Shown here: positions 33,846-41,710 of the stretch, one piece after another | Layout: each line of letters begins with the position of its first letter | How positions within the stretch are numbered: position 1 is the first letter of the stretch | NCBI RefSeq assembly: GCF_000819445.1 | Contig: NZ_CP005286.1 | Location: forward strand, 1,178,001-1,242,000 | Origin: Corynebacterium humireducens NBRC 106098 = DSM 45392 | GTDB lineage: Bacteria; Actinomycetota; Actinomycetes; Mycobacteriales; Mycobacteriaceae | Direction: 5' to 3' | DNA length: 64,000 nucleotides | Made by a program: the position numbers and the translations under genes | Notes under the pieces: generated by a model | Databases searched by the model: none | Told to the model about the DNA's origin: nothing | The model's input: the letters and a program-made list of their open reading frames with translations, nothing else

Positions 33846-35075
33846 CTAGAGCAGGACGGTCAGCAGGATGAGGACGGCCGGCAGGGCCAGGAAGACGCCG
33901 AGGACCCAGACCGCGACGTACATCTTGTTCTCAGCGCCCAGACGGGCCAGCAGTTCGGCACCGCGGACGGGCAGTTCGCGCAGGAAGGGCAGCCCGTAGA
34001 TGAGGGCCGTGGCGAAGGTGTTGAACAGCAGGTGCACCAGCGCCGCCTGCAGCGCCAGCTGGCCGTCCATGCCGGTGAAGGCGAAGGCGGCGATGAGCGC
34101 GGTGATGGTGGTGCCGATGTTGGAACCCAGCGTGAAGGGGTAGATCTGACGCGTGGTGAACGTGCCGGAACCGGCCAGCGGCACCATCAGCGAGGTGGTG
34201 GTCGAGGAGGACTGCACCATGACGGTCACCAGCGCACCGGAGGCGATGCCCGACAGCGGGCCCCGGCCGATGGCGGTGTGGAGGATCTTCCGGGCGCGGC
34301 CCACCATGACGACCTTGAGCAGCTTGCCGATGAGGTTGATCACACCGAGGATGAGCAGGATGCCCACGATGATGAGCAGAATGCCGCCCCAGGGGTGGTC
34401 GATGGCCTTGCCGATGAGGCCGATGGTGTCGGCCAGCGGGTCGGTGACGGCGGTGACCGCGTTGCCCAGACCACCGAAGACGAGGGTGAGGGCGCCACCG
34501 TCGGAGCCCGCGAACTGCTCGGCCAGGAAGTTCGAGCTGCGTTCCAGAACGCCGAACATGATCTCCAGCGGCAGGAAGATGACCACGGCCAGCAGGTTGA
34601 AGAAGTCGTGCACCGAGGCGGCGGAGAAGGCGCGGCGGAAGCTCGCCTTGTCACGCATCATGCCCAGGGAGACCAGCGTGGACGTCAGCGTCGTGCCGAT
34701 GTTCGCACCCAGCAGCATGGGGATGGCCGTGGCCATGGGCAGACCACCGGCGACGAGACCGACCGTGATGGAGGTCGTCGTCGAGGAGGACTGGATGAGG
34801 GCCGTCGCGAGCAGACCGATCATCAGGGCGATGAGCGGGTTGGAGGCGAAGGCGAAGAGCTCCTCGGCCTGCCCACGGGTGGCCAGCTTGAAGCCGTCAC
34901 CGATGACGCTGACGGCGGTGATGAGCAGGTAGATGCCGACGGCGACGGTGACCCAGTTGGCGATCTCCAGCGCCTTCCCGTGGAGGCCGAAGCGCGCCAG
35001 GGGGCTGGGTCGGTCTTCCGGGAGGTCGGGGGTGGCGTCCATTGGCGGAAGGACCGGGGGCGTCGTGGTGGACAT
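33846..35075 (-). CDS. Na+/phosphate cotransporter family protein, copy 1
   Basis: A 409-residue NptA-type carrier with about nine membrane segments. The two inverted family repeats each contain a QSSS motif (ALIQSSSTTTSITVGL and VMVQSSSTTTSLMVPL) plus GANIGTT / GSNIGTT. A short Pro-rich cytoplasmic N-terminus precedes the first helix. Its SD is AGGAGAA 6 bases before ATG 35075. It is a close paralogue of the gene at 36428-37645. A Pho-type direct-repeat box lies ~100 bases upstream, so induction under phosphate limitation is likely (inference). Confidence 0.93.
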   Translation of the reverse strand: MSTTTPPVLPPMDATPDLPEDRPSPLARFGLHGKALEIANWVTVAVGIYLLITAVSVIGDGFKLATRGQAEELFAFASNPLIALMIGLLATALIQSSSTTTSITVGLVAGGLPMATAIPMLLGANIGTTLTSTLVSLGMMRDKASFRRAFSAASVHDFFNLLAVVIFLPLEIMFGVLERSSNFLAEQFAGSDGGALTLVFGGLGNAVTAVTDPLADTIGLIGKAIDHPWGGILLIIVGILLILGVINLIGKLLKVVMVGRARKILHTAIGRGPLSGIASGALVTVMVQSSSTTTSLMVPLAGSGTFTTRQIYPFTLGSNIGTTITALIAAFAFTGMDGQLALQAALVHLLFNTFATALIYGLPFLRELPVRGAELLARLGAENKMYVAVWVLGVFLALPAVLILLTVLL

Positions 35076-35135
35076 GCAGGCTTCTCCTGGGTCAGGGAGC
35101 GGGGACAGAGGTGCTCTGTCTCCGGGGTACGCCTC

Positions 35136-35191
35136 AACGTAGAAAGCGAAAATGACCCGAAAGAAACTGTTTGGTTAACGTTTGGTTAAGT
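35136..35191 (-). promoter_or_regulatory. Pho/RegX3-type box and -10 of Na/Pi cotransporter copy 1
   Basis: On the minus strand CTTAACC-AAAC-GTTAACC (35191-35174) is an 11-base-period direct repeat like the actinobacterial phosphate-regulator box GTTCACC-N4-GTTCACC. TACGTT (35141-35136) is a -10 candidate 32 bases closer to the gene. The box lies ~100 bases before the ATG. Confidence 0.6.
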
Positions 35192-35269
35192 AGGCGGTAA
35201 TCGTGGCGGAATTCACAAAGAACTCCCCCTGAAATCCCCCTCCCCGAGTTGCGGGGAGGAGGAACCCTG

Positions 35270-36199
35270 CTAGAAAAGCGCCCCGATGTCGGCGTCGGAG
35301 CCCGTCACGCGCTCGTCGAGACGCTGACGCACTGCGTCGTAGGTCTCCTGCGGGAGGCGGTAGTAGTACACCAGCGGGAGCTCGTCGTGGACGTCGTCGA
35401 CATACTTCTCGACGAACGCGTTGACGTCCTCCCTCTTCTCCAGCGCCTCGACCGACACGTAGAGGAAGAGTGGGCGGGTCAGGGCGCGGTAGGAGCCGTC
35501 CTGCACGCCGGCGAGAGTCGGCTGGACGCCGTCGACCGACACCGTCGCCATGACGTTGCGGTGGTTCTCGTCGGCGGCGAGGTAGTTGCCCACGCCCATG
35601 AATCCGAGCGCGTTCCTGTCCTCGGCGATCCAGCCGGTCAGCTCGTCGATGTCGTCGGTGGTGCGGTAGTCCTCGCGGAGCGAACCTGCCTCACCGGTCA
35701 CCGCCTCACTGAAGTAGTCGAAGGTGCCCGATCCGGCGCCGCGTCCGACGAGTACGATCTCCTCGTCCGGCCACTCGGGGCGGACGTCGGACCAGGTGGT
35801 GACCTCGGAACCCGGGGCCCAGATCGCCTCCAGCTCCTCTGTGGTGAGGTCGAGGACGGCACCGTTGGCCGAGTTGCGGACCACGCTCAGGGCGTCGACG
35901 GCGATGGGCAGCTCGATGAACTCGACACCGTTGTCCGCGCACAGCTCCTGCATGTCCTCCGGAATGGGCACGGATGCGTTGTTGATGTGGGACCCGCCGC
36001 GGCAGAACTGCCCGAAACCGTCCAGGGTGCCGTCGGCGGTCTGTTCGATCGCGGTGCGGGTCTTCATCGCCATGTGCGATGTGATCGGGGCCACGGTGGC
36101 GGACCCGGTGACACGGATCGGGTCATCGCTGGTCGGGGTGCAGCCGGCGAGGAGCAGCCCGCACGTGGCGGCGAGGGCGGTGAGACGACGGAGGGTCAT
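35270..36199 (-). CDS. PstS-like phosphate-binding lipoprotein
   Basis: A 309-residue lipoprotein with lipobox LLLAGC near residue 20 and the PstS-like start of the mature fold (VTGSATVAPIT). Other family-like segments are VDALSVVRNSANGAVLDLT, the LTTEELEAIWAPG segment and GRGAGSGTFDYFSEAV, which provides a ligand loop. No PstC/A/B transporter genes are nearby, so it may work alone as a sensor or feed the flanking cotransporters. Start ATG 36199 overlaps by 4 bases the coiled-coil gene upstream. Confidence 0.85.
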   Translation of the reverse strand: MTLRRLTALAATCGLLLAGCTPTSDDPIRVTGSATVAPITSHMAMKTRTAIEQTADGTLDGFGQFCRGGSHINNASVPIPEDMQELCADNGVEFIELPIAVDALSVVRNSANGAVLDLTTEELEAIWAPGSEVTTWSDVRPEWPDEEIVLVGRGAGSGTFDYFSEAVTGEAGSLREDYRTTDDIDELTGWIAEDRNALGFMGVGNYLAADENHRNVMATVSVDGVQPTLAGVQDGSYRALTRPLFLYVSVEALEKREDVNAFVEKYVDDVHDELPLVYYYRLPQETYDAVRQRLDERVTGSDADIGALF

Positions 36200-36417
36200 G
36201 CCTGCTCCCCGTCGTCCCGGCCGCGCAGGTCGCGCATGAGTTCGTCGATGAACATGCGGATGTTGTTCCAGCGGTTGCTGGTGGTGGCGAAGAGCTCCGG
36301 CAGGCGGTCGATCTCCTCCCGCTGGCGCTGTTCCTGCAGCTCCTGCAGACGACGCTCGGTGTCGGCGAGGATCTCCTCGAGCTGCTCCTCCAGGGTGGGC
36401 TTGGGGTCGGTGTTCAA
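36196..36417 (-). CDS. Small coiled-coil protein (TTG start)
   Basis: A 73-residue protein rich in Glu, Gln, Leu and Arg (EEQLEEILADTERRLQELQE), predicted as one long coiled-coil helix, soluble. The start is TTG 36417 with AAGGAG 6 bases upstream; no ATG or GTG is available in frame after it until deep inside. It starts 10 bases after the stop of the second cotransporter and overlaps the PstS-like gene, so it sits inside a phosphate operon. It may be a regulator of either cotransporter; no homologue recognised. Confidence 0.65.
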   Translation of the reverse strand: MNTDPKPTLEEQLEEILADTERRLQELQEQRQREEIDRLPELFATTSNRWNNIRMFIDELMRDLRGRDDGEQA

Positions 36418-36427
36418 GATCGGCTCC

Positions 36428-37645
36428 TTAGAAGATGACGGTGAGGAAGATGAGCAGGGCCGGCAGCGCCAGGAAGACGCCGAGGACCCATCCGATGATG
36501 TAGAGCTTGTTCTCCGCGCCCAGGCGGGCCAGAGTCGTCGCACCGAGGATCGGGATCTCCCGCAGGAACGGTAGCCCGTAGATGAGTGCCGTGGCCAGGA
36601 GGTTGAACAGCAGGTGCACCAGCGCCGCCTGCAGCGCGAGGCGTGCCTCCACGCCGGTGAAGGCGAAGGCGGCGATGAGCGCGGTGATGGTGGTGCCGAT
36701 GTTCGCGCCCAGGGTGAAGGGGTAGACCTGGCGGAGCGAGAAGGTCCCCGATCCCGCGAGCGGCACCATCAGCGAGGTGGTGGTGGAGGAGGACTGCACC
36801 ATCACGGTGATGAGGGTGCCGGAGAGGATGCCGGACAGCGGGCCGCGGCCGATGGCGTTGTGCAGGACCTGCTTCGCCGTGCCGACCATGACCACCTTGA
36901 GCAGGACGCCGATGAAGTTGATGACCGCCAGGATGAGCCCGATGCCGATGAAGATGAGCACGATGCCGCCCCACGGCGCCGGGAGCACGCCCCCGAGAAG
37001 GCCGATGAGGTCGGCCAGGGGATCAGTGACGGCGGTGACGGCATTGCCGATGCCGGCGAAGATGGTGGCGAAGAGGCCGCCGTCGGAACCCGCCAGCTGG
37101 TCGGCGAGGAACGTGGAGGCCCGGTCGAGGATGCCGAACATCATCTCGAGCGGCAGGAAGATGACCACGGCCAGCAGGTTGAAGAAGTCGTGCACCGACG
37201 CGGCGGCGAAGGCGCGGCGGAAGTCCTCCTTCTGGCGGACCATGCCCAGGGAGACCAGCGTCGAGGTCAGCGTCGTGCCGATGTTGGCGCCCATGAGCAT
37301 CGGGATGGCGGTAGCCATCGGCAGGCCGCCGGCGACGAGGCCCACGGTGATGGAGGTGACCGTCGAGGAGGACTGGATGAGGGCGGTGGCCAGCACACCG
37401 ATCATGAGGGCGATGAGCGGGTTGGAGGCGAAGGCGAACAGTTCCTCCGCCTGTCCGCGGGTGGCCAGCTTGAAACCGTCGCCGATGACGCTCACGGCGG
37501 TGATGAGCAGGTAGATGCCGACGGCGACGGCGATCCAGTTGGCGGCGCCGAGGGCGCGGCCGTGGAGCCCGAACCGTTCAAAGGGGCTGCGGGCGGGTTC
37601 TGCACCGGGGTCGACAGGGACATCCGCCATGGTGGGCGTAGACAT
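36428..37645 (-). CDS. Na+/phosphate cotransporter family protein, copy 2
   Basis: A 405-residue NptA-type carrier, aligning end to end with the copy at 33846-35075 (same QSSS and GANIGTT motifs, and long stretches of near-identical DNA). Start ATG 37645 has AGGAGA 6 bases upstream. First gene of a cotransporter / coiled-coil / PstS-like operon. A Pho-type box lies ~93 bases upstream on the same strand. The two copies flank the other two genes, as if a tandem duplication carried them along. Confidence 0.93.
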   Translation of the reverse strand: MSTPTMADVPVDPGAEPARSPFERFGLHGRALGAANWIAVAVGIYLLITAVSVIGDGFKLATRGQAEELFAFASNPLIALMIGVLATALIQSSSTVTSITVGLVAGGLPMATAIPMLMGANIGTTLTSTLVSLGMVRQKEDFRRAFAAASVHDFFNLLAVVIFLPLEMMFGILDRASTFLADQLAGSDGGLFATIFAGIGNAVTAVTDPLADLIGLLGGVLPAPWGGIVLIFIGIGLILAVINFIGVLLKVVMVGTAKQVLHNAIGRGPLSGILSGTLITVMVQSSSTTTSLMVPLAGSGTFSLRQVYPFTLGANIGTTITALIAAFAFTGVEARLALQAALVHLLFNLLATALIYGLPFLREIPILGATTLARLGAENKLYIIGWVLGVFLALPALLIFLTVIF

Positions 37646-37700
37646 GTCGTCTCTCCTAGGGATGCTGCGGGCCGGGTCAGCCCGACGGGGGAGCAGCCCC

Positions 37701-37755
37701 ACACTAGGTTTCCGAGGTAGCCGAACCCTTGCCAGCTGGTGAAATGGCGGTGAAT
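37701..37755 (-). promoter_or_regulatory. Pho/RegX3-type box and -10 of Na/Pi cotransporter copy 2
   Basis: On the minus strand ATTCACC-GCCA-TTTCACC (37755-37738) is an 11-base-period repeat matching the GTTCACC-N4-GTTCACC pattern closely. TAGTGT (37706-37701) is the -10 candidate, 31 bases further on. The arrangement (box, gap, -10, ATG) matches that of copy 1 to within a few bases. Confidence 0.65.
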
Positions 37756-37861
37756 CACCGTGCAAGGTTGCGTGACATGTGCCCCCGGCGCTGTCCATTC
37801 CGTGTGACACCCGGGCCCCGACCCGGCCCTCCGGGGCTCCGGCGTCACACCAAATGGTCTG

Positions 37862-37935
37862 TGCCCCCGGTGGGACTCGAACCCACACTGTGCGGGTTTT
37901 GAATCCGCTGCCTCTGCCAATTGGGCTACGAGGGC
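37862..37935 (-). tRNA. tRNA, anticodon CAA (tRNA-Leu) with atypical short variable loop
   Basis: The cloverleaf is complete: acceptor GCCCTCG/CGGGGGC, a D-arm with AATTGGCAGA, an anticodon stem GCGGA/CCCGC with one A-C mismatch, loop TTCAAAA (anticodon CAA), and T-arm GTGGG TTCGAGT CCCAC with discriminator A. Codon read would be UUG, leucine. Bacterial tRNA-Leu normally has a long variable arm, but this has only about five bases (ACAGT). The gene is therefore either an odd leucine tRNA or one whose identity needs care. No CCA encoded. Confidence 0.75.
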
Positions 37936-37986
37936 GTGTCCACACAGCTTAATCCACGCGTCCCCCGCCCGGGGAATCCCGCTGGC

Positions 37987-37992
37987 TACACT
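37987..37992 (+). promoter_or_regulatory. -10 hexamer for polA (leaderless)
   Basis: TACACT lies 8 bases before GTG 38001, with no Shine-Dalgarno sequence, supporting the GTG start. Confidence 0.5.
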
Positions 37993-38000
37993 GGGACAGC

Positions 38001-40646
38001 GTGACTGAGAACAACCGCCTGCTGCTCATCGACGGCCACTCCATGGCGTTCCGTGCCTTCTACGCCCTGCCCGCCGAGAACTTCTCGACGACGGGTGGCC
38101 AGCACACCAACGCCGTGTACGGCTTCCTCTCCATGCTGGCGAACATTCTCGCCGAGGAACAGCCGGGACACGTCGCGGTCGCCTTCGACGTGGGCCGCAA
38201 GACCTTCCGCACCGAGATGTTCCCCGAGTACAAGGCCCAGCGCGAGGCCTCCCCGCCGGAGTTCAAGGGGCAGGTGGACATCCTCCAGGAGGTGCTGGAG
38301 ACCCTCGGCATCCAGACCCTGAGCATGGAGAACTACGAGGCCGACGACATCCTCGCGACCCTCGCCACCGCGGCGGAGCCCCTCGGCTACGAGACGCTCA
38401 TCATCACGGGCGACCGCGACTACCTCCAGCTGGTCAACGAGAACGTCACCGTGCTCTACCCGATGCGGGGCGTGTCCAACCTGCACCGCTTCACGCCGGA
38501 GGCCGTCGAGGAGAAGTACGGTCTCACCCCGCAGCAGTACCCGGACTTCGCGGCCCTGCGCGGCGACCCGTCCGACAACCTGCCCAACATCCCGGGCGTC
38601 GGCGAGAAGACCGCCACCAAGTGGATCCAGCAGTACGGCACCCTCGAGAACCTCCTGGACCATGCCGACGAGATCCGCGGCAAGGCCGGCGACAACCTCC
38701 GCGAGCGGCTCGACCAGGTCCGGCTGAACCGCAAGCTCACCCACATGCTCACCGACATGGAGCTGCCCGTCGGCCCCGACCAGCTGACGCTGCGCCCGGC
38801 GGACGTCGCCGCGGTCGCCGCGCGTTTCGACGACCTCCAGTTCGGCGCCAACCTCCGGGAGCGCGTGCTGGCAGCCGTCCCCACCGAGGGCACCGTCGAG
38901 GAGACCACCCGGGAGCTTGTCGACGTCACCGTGGACACCGCGCCCCTCGCGGAGTGGCTGCCCGCCCGCGCGGGGCAGGGGCTGGCGATGTACGTCGTCG
39001 GCGACGGTTCCCCGAACCAGGGTGACGTGTCGGCGGTGGCGATCATCGACACGGAGCGACACGCCGTGAGCGCGGAGATGGCGGACCTCTCCCCGGCGGA
39101 CGAGAAGGCCCTGGCCACGTGGCTGGCGTCGGAGGACCCGAAGTACCTGCACGAGTCGAAGGCCGCGTTCCACATGTTCGCCGGCCGCGGCATGGCGCTG
39201 GAGGGCGTGGTCCACGACACCGCGATCGCCGCCTACCTCCTGCGTCCGGGGCAGCGCACCTACGAGCTCAAGGACATCTACCAGCGGCACCTGCAGAGGC
39301 AGCTCACGGAGCCGGAGGACCAGCTCTCCCTGCTGGGGGACACCTCCCTGGTCGACTCGGCGGCTGCGGTGCTGGAGCTCGCCGAGGAACTGACCGGGCA
39401 GCTGCAGGATATCTCCGCCTACGAGCTCTACCGCGACCTGGAGATCCCGCTGGCGCGGATCCTCGCCCGCATGGAGGCGACGGGCATCGCGGTGGACGTC
39501 GAGACGCTCGAGGAGCAGCTCGCCACCTTCATCGACCAGGTGAAGGAGGAGGAGGCCGCCGCCCGTGAGCTGGCCGGCGACCCGGATCTCAACCTCTCGA
39601 GCCCGAAGCAGCTGCAGGTCGTCCTCTTCGAGACCTTCGGCATGCCGAAGACGAAGAAGACGAAGACCGGCTACTCCACGGCTGCCTCCGAGATCGAGGG
39701 TCTGGCGGCGAAGAACCCGCACCCCTTCCTCGACCATCTGCTGGCGCACCGCGAGTTCCAGAAGATGAAGACCACGCTGGAGGGGCTGATCAAGACGGTG
39801 CAGCCGGACGGCCGCATCCACACCACGTTCAACCAGACGGTCGCCTCCACCGGCCGCCTCAGCTCCACCGAGCCGAACCTGCAGAACATCCCGGTGCGGA
39901 CCCCGGCGGGCCGGAAGATCCGCTCCGCCTTCGTCGTGGGGGAGGGCTACGAGTGCCTGCTCACCGCCGACTACTCGCAGATCGAAATGCGCGTCATGGC
40001 GCACCTGTCCCAGGACCCCGGGCTCATCGACGCCTACCAGCAGGGCGAGGACCTGCACAACTACGTCGGTTCCCGCGTGTTCGAGGTGCCGATCGACCAG
40101 GTCACCCCGGAGCTGCGCCGCCGCGTGAAGGCCATGTCCTACGGCCTGGTCTACGGTCTGTCGGCCTTCGGTCTCGGCCAGCAGCTGAGCATCCCCGCCG
40201 GTGAGGCGAAGGGCATCATGGACAGCTACTTCGAGCGGTTCGGCGGCGTGAAGCGCTACCTCGCGGAGGTGGTCGAGCAGGCCCGCAAGGACGGCTACAC
40301 GTCCACGCTCTTCGGGCGTCGTCGCTACCTGCCGGAGCTCAACTCCGACAACCGTGTTGCCCGGGAGAACGCCGAGCGTGCGGCCCTCAACGCGCCGATC
40401 CAGGGTACGGCGGCGGACATCATCAAGGTCGCGATGATTCGCGTCGACCGCGCGTTCGCCGAGGCCGGCGTCACCTCCCGCGTCCTCCTCCAGGTCCACG
40501 ATGAACTCGTGGTGGAGGTCGCCCCGGGGGAGCTGGACGAGGTCCGCGCGATCCTCGAGCGCGAGATGGACTCCGCTATCACGCTGCGCGTCCCCCTGGA
40601 GGTCTCCGCCGGGGCCGGGGCGAACTGGGACGAGGCCGCGCACTAG
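38001..40646 (+). CDS. polA: DNA polymerase I
   Basis: An 881-residue enzyme for gap filling and repair. Domains in order: 5' nuclease (about 1-300; LLIDGHSMAFRAFYAL, EADDILATLA, GDRDYLQLV, GVGEKTATKW), a degenerate 3'-5' exonuclease region lacking clear acidic metal ligands (proofreading probably lost, as in mycobacterial PolI), and a family A polymerase (DYSQIEMRVMAHLSQD; RRRVKAMSYGLVYGLS; QVHDELVVEV). Start GTG 38001 leaderless. Divergent from the tRNA gene. Confidence 0.97.
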   Translation: MTENNRLLLIDGHSMAFRAFYALPAENFSTTGGQHTNAVYGFLSMLANILAEEQPGHVAVAFDVGRKTFRTEMFPEYKAQREASPPEFKGQVDILQEVLETLGIQTLSMENYEADDILATLATAAEPLGYETLIITGDRDYLQLVNENVTVLYPMRGVSNLHRFTPEAVEEKYGLTPQQYPDFAALRGDPSDNLPNIPGVGEKTATKWIQQYGTLENLLDHADEIRGKAGDNLRERLDQVRLNRKLTHMLTDMELPVGPDQLTLRPADVAAVAARFDDLQFGANLRERVLAAVPTEGTVEETTRELVDVTVDTAPLAEWLPARAGQGLAMYVVGDGSPNQGDVSAVAIIDTERHAVSAEMADLSPADEKALATWLASEDPKYLHESKAAFHMFAGRGMALEGVVHDTAIAAYLLRPGQRTYELKDIYQRHLQRQLTEPEDQLSLLGDTSLVDSAAAVLELAEELTGQLQDISAYELYRDLEIPLARILARMEATGIAVDVETLEEQLATFIDQVKEEEAAARELAGDPDLNLSSPKQLQVVLFETFGMPKTKKTKTGYSTAASEIEGLAAKNPHPFLDHLLAHREFQKMKTTLEGLIKTVQPDGRIHTTFNQTVASTGRLSSTEPNLQNIPVRTPAGRKIRSAFVVGEGYECLLTADYSQIEMRVMAHLSQDPGLIDAYQQGEDLHNYVGSRVFEVPIDQVTPELRRRVKAMSYGLVYGLSAFGLGQQLSIPAGEAKGIMDSYFERFGGVKRYLAEVVEQARKDGYTSTLFGRRRYLPELNSDNRVARENAERAALNAPIQGTAADIIKVAMIRVDRAFAEAGVTSRVLLQVHDELVVEVAPGELDEVRAILEREMDSAITLRVPLEVSAGAGANWDEAAH

Positions 40647-40651
40647 GGGTA

Positions 40652-41245
40652 TCAGGGGAGCAGGTGGGTGAGGTCCGGGATGACCTCCCAGCCCGCCAGC
40701 TGCTCAGGGGAGTGGGAGGTGGCCACCGCGATGACGCGGCAGCCGGCGCGCCGTCCGGCCTCGAGCCCCGCCGGAGCGTCCTCCACGACGATGCACTCGG
40801 CGGGGTGGGCGCCCAGACGTTCGGCAGCGAGCAGATATCCGGCGGGATCGGGTTTGCCCGCCTCGACGTCCTCCGCCGTGACCAGCACCTCCGGCACCGG
40901 GAGCCCTGAGGCCCGCAGTCGGGCGCTCATGAGTTCCCGGCCCCCGGAGGTCACCGCCGCCCACCGGTCGCGGGGCAGCGCTGCGAGCAGCTCGGCGGCC
41001 CCGGGCAGGGCCACGACCGAGTCGAGGTCGGCCATCTCCAGGGCGAGCAGCCGGTGGTAGGCGGCGTCGACAAGCTCGGGGGCGATGACATCGGCGAGGG
41101 TGTCCTTCGCGCGGCGGCCGTGGTTGACCTGCAGGATGGCCTCGGCGTCGAGGTCATTCTCCGCCGCCCAGGTGCGCCACGCGCGTTCCACGGCCGGGGT
41201 GGAGTCCACGAGCGTGCCGTCGATGTCGAAGAGCCAGTACGTCAT
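40652..41245 (-). CDS. HAD-superfamily sugar-phosphatase-like hydrolase
   Basis: A 197-residue HAD hydrolase of the phosphatase/beta-phosphoglucomutase subgroup. Motif I FDIDGTLVDS, motif II TSGGRE (TSGxR), motif III Lys in GKPDPAGY, motif IV VVEDAPAG. The C1 cap helices fit sugar or glycerol phosphates; the substrate is unknown. Start ATG 41245. Converges with polA, 5 bases between stops. Confidence 0.85.
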   Translation of the reverse strand: MTYWLFDIDGTLVDSTPAVERAWRTWAAENDLDAEAILQVNHGRRAKDTLADVIAPELVDAAYHRLLALEMADLDSVVALPGAAELLAALPRDRWAAVTSGGRELMSARLRASGLPVPEVLVTAEDVEAGKPDPAGYLLAAERLGAHPAECIVVEDAPAGLEAGRRAGCRVIAVATSHSPEQLAGWEVIPDLTHLLP

Positions 41246-41270
41246 GACCCCGCATAGTGGGCGCGCAGGC

Positions 41271-41669
41271 TCACAGCACCTCCAAGAGAGCGGCGCAGGC
41301 CTGCTCGCAGCGTCGGCACGCCTCGGCGCACACGCGGCAGTGCTCGTGGTGGTCGGCGTGGGACTCGCACTCCGCTGCACAGGCGGCGCAGGTGACGCGG
41401 CAGGCCTCGAGCTGGGCACGCAGGATCTCCGTGGGCGTGCCGGGGCGGGACAGCAGCGCGGCGGTCGCGGTGCAGACGTCGGCGCAGGCGAGGTCGGTGC
41501 GGATGCACTCCCGCAGCTCGGCGACCGAGTCCTCGGCGAGACAGGCGTCGGCGCACAGGGTGCAGGACTCCAGGCACTCGAGGCAGGCCTCGATGGCGGC
41601 GATGAACTTCTGCTTGTCGACGCCCCCGGCGTCCGGGTGCGTGTCAAACATGGCGGATACGGTGGACAT
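41271..41669 (-). CDS. Cys-rich four-helix-bundle copper-binding protein (Csp/DUF326-like)
   Basis: A 132-residue protein with 17 cysteines set at helix spacing (CxxC, CxxxC) and a His-rich segment (ESHADHHEHC). This is the pattern of copper-storage proteins, whose Cys-lined four-helix bundle holds many Cu(I) ions. There is no signal peptide, so it would act in the cytosol like Csp3. Start ATG 41669 with GAAGGA upstream; GTG 41684 is the less likely alternative. It sits alone between the HAD gene and the methyltransferase. With copB/cueP at 54-57 kb it adds to this organism's copper handling. Confidence 0.85.
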   Translation of the reverse strand: MSTVSAMFDTHPDAGGVDKQKFIAAIEACLECLESCTLCADACLAEDSVAELRECIRTDLACADVCTATAALLSRPGTPTEILRAQLEACRVTCAACAAECESHADHHEHCRVCAEACRRCEQACAALLEVL

Positions 41670-41710
41670 GGCATATTCCTTCACTTATGGGTGGTGTGGT
41701 GTCCGCCACA

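Noticed and set aside
33846-37645. Repeated blocks of DNA as a mobile or CRISPR repeat
   Set aside because: The similarity is explained by two full-length paralogous cotransporter genes. No short regular repeats, spacers or transposase are present.
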